Of a stretch of 30,447 nt of DNA, positions 1 to 5,866 are shown piece by piece. The DNA lies in IMG/VR virus record IMGVR_UViG_3300025767_000084, positions 1 through 30,447 of that record; one strand, 5' to 3'. This DNA is from a virus. Under the pieces are notes generated by a model that saw only the letters and a program-made list of their open reading frames with translations, was not told the DNA's origin and did not search any database. The translations under genes were made by a program, and so were the position numbers. The first letter of the stretch is position 1. Each line of letters begins with the position of its first letter.

Positions 1-99
1 GGGGCGTCCATTCTCAGAGGTACTGGTGCTTTTAAGGCGAGAGAAAGAGCAGAGAGAGTGAGCTATGTGGTTCTTGGTGTGGTTTATGTTTACAAATAA
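1..99 (+). CDS. Partial C-terminal end of an upstream gene (frame uncertain)
   Basis: Frame 1 is open from the left edge to a TAA at 97-99. It reads as a Gly/Arg-containing tail with 'ASILRGTGAFKARERAERV' near its start. An 'RGTGA' tail resembles the ends of some small marine phage structural proteins, which is why this frame is preferred. Frame 2 is also open, from position 2 to a TGA at 59-61, and ends 4 bases before the next ATG, an equally phage-like arrangement. The two cannot be separated without upstream sequence, and no function can be assigned. Confidence 0.3.
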   Translation, partial: GASILRGTGAFKARERAERVSYVVLGVVYVYK

Positions 100-229
100 C
101 AAGTTAGAGCATTATCAACTTGAGCAATTCCCAACAGAGTTGGAGTGCCAAGAAGAGCTTGAGAGAGCCAAGGTTCTAATAACTAACAGCACCACGGTGG
201 TATATTGCTTTGAGGTTATACCGAAATAA
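65..229 (+). CDS. Small hypothetical protein, 54 aa, with hydrophobic N-terminus
   Basis: An ATG-to-TAA frame too short for usual ORF cut-offs. The first nine residues (MWFLVWFMF) are strongly hydrophobic and aromatic. They are followed by a polar, Glu-rich middle (about 14-36) and a beta-like end with a Cys (YCFEVIPK), plus another Cys at residue 28. The two Cys could form a disulfide if the protein is exported, and the N-terminus could be a short signal anchor. A purine-rich GAGAGAGTGAG stretch before the ATG could serve as ribosome-binding site. It sits just upstream of the lysis genes, so a minor lysis or membrane role is possible but not shown. Family not recognised. Confidence 0.5.
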   Translation: MWFLVWFMFTNNKLEHYQLEQFPTELECQEELERAKVLITNSTTVVYCFEVIPK

Positions 230-335
230 ACAAGGAAAATACGTTGTATATGACAAATCAGGAAAGATCGTTATAATAACGTCAGACAAGAGAGTGGCAG
301 AGACATCTGCAAGGAGTTTAGAAGATGCCAAATGA
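210..335 (+). CDS. Small hypothetical protein, 41 aa, TTG start
   Basis: This frame is closed upstream by a TAA at 180-182, and the only usual start is TTG at 210, preceded by GGTGG at 196-200. It encodes a short basic protein whose middle (GKYVVYDKSGKIVIITSDK) reads like a two-strand beta hairpin, ending in a helix-like Glu/Ala/Lys tail. It overlaps the preceding gene by 20 bases and the next by 11, and its last codons contain the AAGGAG (311-316) that serves the following ATG. Such overlaps are normal in compact phage operons. The protein-like composition supports it, but the non-ATG start and short length keep confidence low. Confidence 0.4.
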   Translation: MRLYRNKQGKYVVYDKSGKIVIITSDKRVAETSARSLEDAK

Positions 336-654
336 ATACGATCTGAACGGGAATGGCAAGATTGATCCAGTTGAGCATGAGATCATGCTGGAAGATCGCC
401 GCCGCCGAATGGAAGACGCAGACGCCAAGAGAGACGCGCAGAGGCGCATGACGTGGTTTGCGTTGTCTGGTATGATTCTTTACCCTTTGGTCATCCTAGT
501 GGCTTCTGTGGTGGGTTTAGACACCGCTGCGAAACTGATGGCTGAAATCGCGGCTGTGTATGTAATTGGCGCTTCAGGCATTGCCGCGGCGTATTTTGGT
601 TTTAACGCAATGGAGAGTAAAAATGCTTCAAGCTCTGATAGGTCCAGTAGCTAA
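325..654 (+). CDS. Two-helix membrane protein with an EF-hand loop; candidate holin or lysis accessory
   Basis: A 109-residue protein. Residues 6-17 form a complete EF-hand calcium loop: D6, N8, N10, G11, I13, D14 and E17 fall at loop positions 1, 3, 5, 6, 8, 9 and 12. A highly charged Arg/Asp/Glu stretch follows (18-42), then two likely transmembrane helices (about 43-65 and 70-94) and a Ser-rich tail. AAGGAG at 311-316 sits 8 bases before the ATG. It lies directly upstream of a 3TM-type holin and an endolysin, and its end overlaps the holin start by 32 bases, so a role in lysis (second holin, antiholin or regulator) is inferred. That calcium could gate it is only suggested by the loop. A membrane-bound virion protein is the alternative. 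Confidence 0.72.
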   Translation: MPNEYDLNGNGKIDPVEHEIMLEDRRRRMEDADAKRDAQRRMTWFALSGMILYPLVILVASVVGLDTAAKLMAEIAAVYVIGASGIAAAYFGFNAMESKNASSSDRSSS

Positions 655-1006
655 CCTTGCGGGGTCTTGGCTCCAAGGCAAGGCTGACAAGAACGCTGCC
701 GCTGCCGAATTAAAGTTGACCGAGGCTAAAGCCAAGGCACAGATACTTCTTTCTGAGAAGACTAGCGTTGCCGATTGGGAACGCATCATGGCAGAGGGTG
801 CCAAATCAAGCTGGAAAGACGAGTGGTTTGTAATTGTGCTGTCAATCCCGCTGATTTTAGCCTTCATTCCCGGTGCCGAGGGTTGGGTAGATCGTGGGTT
901 CGAGCAGCTTAATAAAGCACCGGACTGGTATTTTTATTCGTTAGGTATCGCAATAAGCGCCAGCTTCGGTGTGCGCGGTGCGCAGGCTTTGTTTAAGAGG
1001 AAATGA
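623..1006 (+). CDS. Holin, 3TM type (GTA_holin_3TM / DUF3154-like)
   Basis: A 127-residue protein matching the layout of the 'holin of 3TMs' family found in phages and gene transfer agents. A weakly hydrophobic N-terminal segment (1-17) is followed by an Ala/Lys-rich helix (20-62), the diagnostic SSWKDEW motif at about 62-68, a transmembrane helix (about 68-84), a short turn, and a final transmembrane helix (about 101-118) with a basic end (KRK). By family role it would permeabilise the inner membrane to release the endolysin. The start at 623 is chosen because GGAGAG lies just upstream and the protein then begins MLQALIGPVA, the family's usual opening. An in-frame ATG at 566 adds an unlikely extension inside the previous gene. 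The endolysin starts 2 bases after its stop codon. Confidence 0.85.
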   Translation: MLQALIGPVANLAGSWLQGKADKNAAAAELKLTEAKAKAQILLSEKTSVADWERIMAEGAKSSWKDEWFVIVLSIPLILAFIPGAEGWVDRGFEQLNKAPDWYFYSLGIAISASFGVRGAQALFKRK

Positions 1007-1007
1007 A

Positions 1008-1463
1008 ATGACATACAAACTATCACAACGTAGCCTTGACCGAATGGAAGGCGTAGACGAGCGTTTAGTTGCCGTTGCAAAAGCGGCTATAGGACATACG
1101 GAAACAGACTTTGGTGTAATCTGTGGGCTTAGAACCATTGAAGAGCAGCGTGAGCTTTATAACAAAGGTGCGTCCAAAACTATGAAGTCTAAGCACATTG
1201 ACGGCAACGCTCTCGACCTCATGGCTTATGTGGGTTCGCGTGGATCGTGGGAAATAAAGTTGTACTTTGACATTGCTGATGCAGTTAAGGAAGCTGCCAT
1301 TGACGTAGGTGTTGCCATGCGTTGGGGCGCAGCTTGGCATATCAATGACATCCGCGATTGGGATGGCACAATGGAAGAAGCCTATAATGCCTACGTTGAC
1401 TTGCGCCGCAGCCAAGGAAAATCTCCATTTATCGACGGCCCACACTTTGAGCTAATGGACTAA
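1008..1463 (+). CDS. Endolysin, M15-family D-Ala-D-Ala/L-Ala-D-Glu peptidase
   Basis: A 151-residue zinc peptidase of the VanY/peptidase M15 group that would cut peptidoglycan stem peptides. The zinc ligands are visible: H63 and D70 in the SKHIDGNALDL motif (SxHxxGxAxD type) and H146 in GPHFEL near the C-terminus. R42 in the CGLRTIEEQ segment fits the family's substrate-binding Arg. Length is normal for single-domain phage endolysins. No signal peptide is seen, which agrees with export through the adjacent holin. AAGAGGAAATGAA supplies the ribosome-binding site, and the start at 1008 places the ATG just past the holin stop. An in-frame ATG at 969 would lie inside the holin gene. Confidence 0.9.
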   Translation: MTYKLSQRSLDRMEGVDERLVAVAKAAIGHTETDFGVICGLRTIEEQRELYNKGASKTMKSKHIDGNALDLMAYVGSRGSWEIKLYFDIADAVKEAAIDVGVAMRWGAAWHINDIRDWDGTMEEAYNAYVDLRRSQGKSPFIDGPHFELMD

Positions 1464-1468
1464 ATCGT

Positions 1469-1486
1469 AGGTATGGTGTAATACCT
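1469..1486. promoter_or_regulatory. Short dyad AGGTAT-N6-ATACCT between endolysin and tail gene
   Basis: In the 42-base gap between genes, AGGTAT (1469-1474) and ATACCT (1481-1486) form a perfect 6-bp inverted repeat around GGTGTA, flanked by TAG on the left and TAG at 1487-1489. No U-tract follows, so it is not a plain terminator. It could be an operator, a promoter element or an mRNA processing hairpin. A related dyad (CTAG, GGTAT, ATACC, CTAG) lies at 27850-27871. Confidence 0.3.
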
Positions 1487-1505
1487 TAGTAAATGGAGAC
1501 CTATG

Positions 1506-3353
1506 ATGCCTTTAAAGAAGCTACTTTTGAAGTCTGGTGTGAACCGCGAGAACACACGCTATACGAGCGAAGGTGGCTGGTACGAGTGTGACAAGATACG
1601 TTTTCGTCAAGGTACACCTGAGAAAATAGGCGGCTGGCAGCGTATATCTGCTACCACGTTTCAAGGGGTGTGCAGGTCATTGTGGAACTGGGTAACACTA
1701 GGTAGTCAGAACCTTATCGCTGTTGGCACGAACCTTAAATATTACATAGAAAACGGTGGGGCGTACAACGACATCACCCCATTACGTGCTACAGTGACGT
1801 TAACTAACCCGTTTGAAACAACTTCTGGTTCTCCTATTGTAGTCGTCACTGATGCAAATAGTGGGTACACAGATGGAGATTTTGTTACGTACAGCGGTGC
1901 TAGTGCCGTGGGCGGACTTACACTAAACGGCGAATATCAAATAACGCTGACCACAACTCTTAACGAGTATACAATAGACGCGGGTTCCGCAGCTTCTTCT
2001 AGCGCAACAGGTGGTGGCACAGTCACAGCGGCGTATCAAATTAACGTAGGTACAGCGTTTGCCATACCGCTAACAGGTTGGGGCGCATCTTCGTGGGGTT
2101 CTGGTACATGGGGTGTAGGCGCTACGTCTACAGAATCTATACGTCTTTGGAGTCAATCTAACTTTGGCGAAGACCTTGTATTTGGGCCTCGAAATGGACC
2201 AATATACTACTGGGACGCGACCAGTGGCATAACTACTCGTGCTGTGGAGCTATCCACCTTGGGGGGCGCTAGTGGCGTACCTACCAGCCAGAAGCTCATA
2301 GAAATATCAGACATCAACCGTTTTGTGTTCGCCTTCGGCGCAAATGAGTTCGGTACGGCTATAGTAAACCCCATGTTGGTGCGGTGGTCAGATCAAGGTA
2401 GCGTAGTAGACTGGACACCCTCTGTTACGTCACAGGCAGGGTTCCTTACATTATCTCGTGGCACTGAGATCATAGCTTCTAAACAAGCTAGACAAGAGGT
2501 GTTGGTTTGGACTGATGCGGCGCTCTATTCTATGCAGTATGTGGGCGCTCCTGTGGTCTGGTCTGCACAACTTGTAGGTGAGAACATATCTACAGCATCA
2601 CAAAACTGTGTAGCCTATGCTAATGGTGTAGCCTACTGGATGGGCAAAGATAAATTCTACAAGTATGATGGGCGCACTCAACCACTACGTTGTGATCTCC
2701 GTAAGTTTATCTTTGGAGACTTTAATGAACAGCAATACGACCAAGTGTTTGCAGGTACTAACGAGTCATACCACGAAGTATGGTGGTTCTACTGCTCTAC
2801 AGACCAAACAAACATAGACCGTTACGTAGTCTATAACTACCTAGAAGACATTTGGTACTATGGCACAATGGCGCGTACTGCTTGGCTGGATTCCGGCCTG
2901 CGTGGTAACCCGCTAGCGGCTACATACACTTACAACCTTGTGAACCACGAAGAAGGTGTAGATGACAACGAAACGGGCACCACTGCGCCTATACATGCGT
3001 TTGTTGCTTCCGCAGAGTTTGACTTAGAAGACGGCCACCAGTTTGCGTTTATATGGCGTATTCTACCGGACATTCGGTTTGACGGGTCTACAACAGGTTC
3101 CCCCAGTGCGACGATGACGTTGCTACCACTTGCCAATTCTGGGTCTGGGTACAACAGTCCTTTGTCTGAAGGTGGCAGTAATTCACGTACGATAACACGT
3201 ACGGCTGTGCTTCCTGTAGAGGAATACACAGGGCAAATATACACCCGCGTGCGAGGCAGGCAGCTTGCTATGAAGGTCGAATCCACAGGGGAAGGTGTTA
3301 CATGGCAGCTTGGCGCACCGAGGATTGACATGCGCCCTGATGGGAGACGGTAA
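1506..3353 (+). CDS. Tail hub / DNA-stabilisation-type structural protein (P22 gp10-like beta-propeller)
   Basis: A 615-residue protein. The opening MPLKKLLLKSGVNRENTRY, followed by a GGWYECDKIRFRQGTPEKIGGW segment, is the pattern of phage stabilisation/adaptor proteins that plug the portal after DNA packaging and connect it to the tail. Repeated Trp/Tyr-rich strands through the chain (for example WNWV, VLVWTDAALYSM, VAYWMGKDKFYKYDG) fit a beta-propeller. Residues about 105-180 look like an inserted beta domain (GYTDGDFVTYSGASAVGG) of the E1 FCCH-like sort seen in marine phage tail proteins. Two consecutive ATGs occur. The second (1506) sits 7 bases after GGAGA and gives the usual MPLKK start. 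The stop overlaps the next ATG by one base. The family match is from memory of pattern, so the exact role is moderate. Confidence 0.7.
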   Translation: MPLKKLLLKSGVNRENTRYTSEGGWYECDKIRFRQGTPEKIGGWQRISATTFQGVCRSLWNWVTLGSQNLIAVGTNLKYYIENGGAYNDITPLRATVTLTNPFETTSGSPIVVVTDANSGYTDGDFVTYSGASAVGGLTLNGEYQITLTTTLNEYTIDAGSAASSSATGGGTVTAAYQINVGTAFAIPLTGWGASSWGSGTWGVGATSTESIRLWSQSNFGEDLVFGPRNGPIYYWDATSGITTRAVELSTLGGASGVPTSQKLIEISDINRFVFAFGANEFGTAIVNPMLVRWSDQGSVVDWTPSVTSQAGFLTLSRGTEIIASKQARQEVLVWTDAALYSMQYVGAPVVWSAQLVGENISTASQNCVAYANGVAYWMGKDKFYKYDGRTQPLRCDLRKFIFGDFNEQQYDQVFAGTNESYHEVWWFYCSTDQTNIDRYVVYNYLEDIWYYGTMARTAWLDSGLRGNPLAATYTYNLVNHEEGVDDNETGTTAPIHAFVASAEFDLEDGHQFAFIWRILPDIRFDGSTTGSPSATMTLLPLANSGSGYNSPLSEGGSNSRTITRTAVLPVEEYTGQIYTRVRGRQLAMKVESTGEGVTWQLGAPRIDMRPDGRR

Positions 3354-3970
3354 TGCCTAACGAAATCGACAGGGTAGCTACACCCGCGCTTCCTTTAGCG
3401 CCTGAAGGTTATGAACGTCCGTACATGGATCAGAATAGCAACGTGTTACGGCTATTCTTTAATCGCCTTGTAAACTCGCTTAACACTTTACTTAGCACTG
3501 ATGTGGGCGGTAAATTTTTGTATAACCCCTGTGCAGCGTTCTATAGCACGCAGGATCAAACTGCGTCCGTGGTTAACACAGGTTATGCAGTTACGTTCAA
3601 TAACACCTCGTATAACAGTGCAGTTACTCTATCTAATAATAGCAGGATTAACGTACAAAACCCCGGTGTGTACAAGTTTGATGTTACATTACAACTAGAA
3701 CATAACAACTCTAGTGAAACGCCTATAACCGTTTGGGAACAGAAGAATGGTAGTGCTATAGCGTATTCAGGGCATATGTTTGATGTAAAAGGTAACGACG
3801 ATTACGTTGTGCACTGGGGGTTTACCGTCTCCTTGGTAGCAAATGACTACATAGAGGTCTATTGGTCAACAGGCGATACTCAGCTAAACTTACACACAGA
3901 GGCTGCTACGTCACCACACCCCGGTATACCGTCAGCATCTATAGACATCTCCTTTGTTAGCAATGTATAG
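3353..3970 (+). CDS. Tail-fibre/decoration-like protein with jelly-roll C-terminal domain
   Basis: A 205-residue protein. The N-terminal 45 residues (APEGYERPYMDQNSNVLRLF, then a helix ending NSLNTLLS) look like a virion-attachment or trimerisation helix shared by small marine phage tail proteins. The remaining part is beta-rich and Asn/Ser/Thr-rich, with the alternating strands and 'PGVYKFDVTLQLEH' signature of C1q/TNF-like jelly-rolls used for receptor binding or capsid decoration. It starts at the last base of the preceding tail gene's stop (TAATG), so the two are translationally coupled. A host-contact role is inferred from fold and position. A capsid fibre is the alternative. Confidence 0.65.
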   Translation: MPNEIDRVATPALPLAPEGYERPYMDQNSNVLRLFFNRLVNSLNTLLSTDVGGKFLYNPCAAFYSTQDQTASVVNTGYAVTFNNTSYNSAVTLSNNSRINVQNPGVYKFDVTLQLEHNNSSETPITVWEQKNGSAIAYSGHMFDVKGNDDYVVHWGFTVSLVANDYIEVYWSTGDTQLNLHTEAATSPHPGIPSASIDISFVSNV

Positions 3971-3975
3971 TAAAA

Positions 3976-3996
3976 GCACCCTTAACAAACAGGTGC
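3976..3996 (+). promoter_or_regulatory. Hairpin covering the ACP ribosome-binding site
   Basis: GCACC (3976-3980) pairs with GGTGC (3992-3996) around an 11-base loop. AGGTG (3991-3995), the only Shine-Dalgarno-like sequence for the ATG at 4000, is inside the right arm. The stem is short (5 bp), so any sequestering effect would be weak. Confidence 0.3.
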
Positions 3997-3999
3997 AAA

Positions 4000-4287
4000 A
4001 TGGACTTTTTAGAACTATTCGACGCTTGCGTCCGCGAAACTAAACCTCACTTAGACGACTACACAAAACCGACAACACTAGATATTTCTCTTAAAGAAGA
4101 AGACATCGGGCTAGATAGCTTGGATGTGACCCTCACTCTAGTGCTTATATCTGACATATACGGTATTCCAGAAACAGAAGACTTCAATATACCTGTAGGC
4201 TCTCTACGTGAGGTACGGGATTATATGTTGGAGAACAAAAACAAAGACTTTGACTCCGTAGAAGCTGCTATGGAGACTGTTACATGA
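4000..4287 (+). CDS. Acyl carrier protein
   Basis: A 95-residue acidic protein with the acyl carrier signature EEDIGLDSLD. S40 is the expected 4'-phosphopantetheine attachment site, followed by the helix VTLTLVLISDIYGIPETED that matches helix II and its exit loop in type II ACPs. A final helix (SLREVRDYMLEN) corresponds to helix IV. The serine and its Asp/Leu neighbours are intact, so it could be modified by a host phosphopantetheinyl transferase; none is encoded here. The length is slightly above the typical 75-85 residues because of a C-terminal extension. Its TGA overlaps the ATG of a beta-ketoacyl synthase by 4 bases (ATGA), which argues that the two proteins work together. It lies between tail and ejection genes, an unusual place for a metabolic gene. 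Confidence 0.88.
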   Translation: MDFLELFDACVRETKPHLDDYTKPTTLDISLKEEDIGLDSLDVTLTLVLISDIYGIPETEDFNIPVGSLREVRDYMLENKNKDFDSVEAAMETVT

Positions 4288-5396
4288 TCTATATGACACA
4301 TTGTGAAACACTGTGTACTACGGAAAGAACTACCTACGAAGACATAGCGTTTCCGCAGAGCGTACACATTGTAAAAGATACTTTTAGACGTGCTAAATCA
4401 GGACTATTCTACCCCCCGCACAAAGCGTTTGACAAAGTTATCCTGCAGAAAACAATAGATTATGTCGTAGATAACCCAGTCAAAGGTAAGACAGCCTTCC
4501 TGTTTGCTGCCGGTAGTCAGGGCTGGATGGGTACGAGTGGGCGGTACGACCGAAATACAGAAGCCGAGTTACACTACAAGACCAAGATACCGTTCCTTAC
4601 GCTCACCAATATCTACGCGGGGCGTATCGCTAGTATATTCCATGTACATGACCATGTATCTACGGACGCTAGCGCCTGCGCTTCTAGCCTAAAAGTGCTT
4701 ATGGATATGCAGAACCTGTTTTGGCACTACGGGTTTGATAGAGTTATTGTCTTGGCGGGCGAGGATTCTGTGTGCATACCTTCACTAGAGTTTTTTGGGG
4801 ACGCTAAAGCTAGTATACAGTTATCAGAAGAACCTGATCGCAAACCATCCGCGTTTGATGGCGTCAACACAGGATTCCACGTTGGGCAGGGGGCAGCACT
4901 TGCGGTGTTCGAGAAAGAACATGCGGGTATGTCAGAGCCTATGGCTAAGTTTTTAGGCGCGTATACATCTGCGGAGAACAACACAAACCCTCTTGGGCAA
5001 CGCCCTGATGGTGAAGGATACTCTAAAGCTATCGACGGTTCCTTACATGTATCAGGGGTACGCAAGGAAAATGTTAATGTGGTAAAGACGCATGGGACTG
5101 GCACCGATGCTAACAATAAAGCAGAGAAAGCCGCGCTATTGCGTAGCCTTGATACGTTTGTAGCTACATCATATAAACCCCGTATAGGACATACGTTAAG
5201 TGCTAGTGGGTTATTGGAGACAGGGCTGTTGCTAAATGACATGAAACGCGGTATTGTACCACAAATCCTCAATAGGACTGAAGACGATGACGTGTTCCTG
5301 TCCTACGATGCGCCAGCCCCACGAGGGCCGTTCCTTAGTCTAGCCGCTGGCATGGGTAATATATACTCTGCGGCAATTTTTTCTACGGAGGTGTAG
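4284..5396 (+). CDS. Beta-ketoacyl-ACP synthase-like condensing enzyme (KAS/FabF-type)
   Basis: A 370-residue thiolase-fold condensing enzyme. The full catalytic triad is present: C132 in TDASACASSL, H270 in KTHGTGTD and H303 in YKPRIGHTLSASG, with K298 preceding the second His as in KAS II and polyketide synthases. GFHVGQGAALAVFE (about 197-210) matches the conserved GExA-type segment, and RGIVPQILN (about 322-330) the G-x-x-P-x-x-N stretch. The normal reaction is Claisen condensation of acyl and malonyl groups held on ACP. It is about 40 residues shorter than FabF (about 410), mainly at the N-terminus, and the C-terminal glycine loop reads AAGMGN instead of GFGG. It is coupled to the ACP gene by a 4-base overlap, and the next gene starts 2 bases after its stop. 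The product is unknown: it may extend, initiate or transfer acyl chains. Confidence 0.85.
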   Translation: MIYMTHCETLCTTERTTYEDIAFPQSVHIVKDTFRRAKSGLFYPPHKAFDKVILQKTIDYVVDNPVKGKTAFLFAAGSQGWMGTSGRYDRNTEAELHYKTKIPFLTLTNIYAGRIASIFHVHDHVSTDASACASSLKVLMDMQNLFWHYGFDRVIVLAGEDSVCIPSLEFFGDAKASIQLSEEPDRKPSAFDGVNTGFHVGQGAALAVFEKEHAGMSEPMAKFLGAYTSAENNTNPLGQRPDGEGYSKAIDGSLHVSGVRKENVNVVKTHGTGTDANNKAEKAALLRSLDTFVATSYKPRIGHTLSASGLLETGLLLNDMKRGIVPQILNRTEDDDVFLSYDAPAPRGPFLSLAAGMGNIYSAAIFSTEV

Positions 5397-5397
5397 G

Positions 5398-5865
5398 ATG
5401 TTAACTGTAATAGATAGTAAGGCAAGACCGTTACCTGCCCCTACGGTTATTACTATGGTAATCAAAGAGCTTGATTTAGGTGGGGTGCCCCCAGATGCTG
5501 CTATGGCAAGTATCGCAAAGGAGATGACCATGAAAGACGTTGACATGGTGCAGGTAGGAAACACTGTTTTTCTCGGTCATAGAGGTAAGGGTAAAAACAA
5601 AGATTTGATGTGGGGTCGCGCGTTTAACATAGACACTGCACAAAACTTTATAGCCAACGGGTTAAAGTATTTTACACATATGCAAAGAATAGGTGTCAAA
5701 CGATACGTATCTGATTACGAGGGCGACGTATATGATAGCGCGTTCAAGACATGGAAACGGTACACAGACAAAGGTGACAGTGAAATCGCCGTAGGACGGA
5801 AAGCAGATGGTAGCTCCCGTGCGTACATTACTTTGGGTAAAATACCTCTAAGCGAAATTATGTAA
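5398..5865 (+). CDS. Hypothetical protein, 155 aa, possible GNAT-like fold
   Basis: The start at 5398 follows GGAGGTGTAGG with one base between the synthase stop and the ATG. The central part (VQVGNTVFLGHRG at about 51-63, MWGRAFNIDTAQNFIANGLKY at about 71-91 split by strands and a helix, then a helix-strand unit to about 120) has the strand-helix rhythm of GNAT-like proteins common beside the ejection genes of marine phages and comparable with T7 gp13. The classical Q/R-x-x-G-x-G/A acyl-CoA loop is not evident, so enzyme activity is doubtful. There are two readings: a virion assembly protein belonging to the genes downstream, or an acyltransferase partner of the ACP and synthase upstream. 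The sequence does not decide between them. Confidence 0.6.
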   Translation: MLTVIDSKARPLPAPTVITMVIKELDLGGVPPDAAMASIAKEMTMKDVDMVQVGNTVFLGHRGKGKNKDLMWGRAFNIDTAQNFIANGLKYFTHMQRIGVKRYVSDYEGDVYDSAFKTWKRYTDKGDSEIAVGRKADGSSRAYITLGKIPLSEIM

Positions 5866-5866
5866 T

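Noticed and set aside
4284-5396. Thiolase or chalcone-synthase-type enzyme
   Set aside because: The THGTGT and IGH motifs with a paired ACP fit KAS/FabF-type synthases; thiolases and FabH-type enzymes use other His/Asn contexts.
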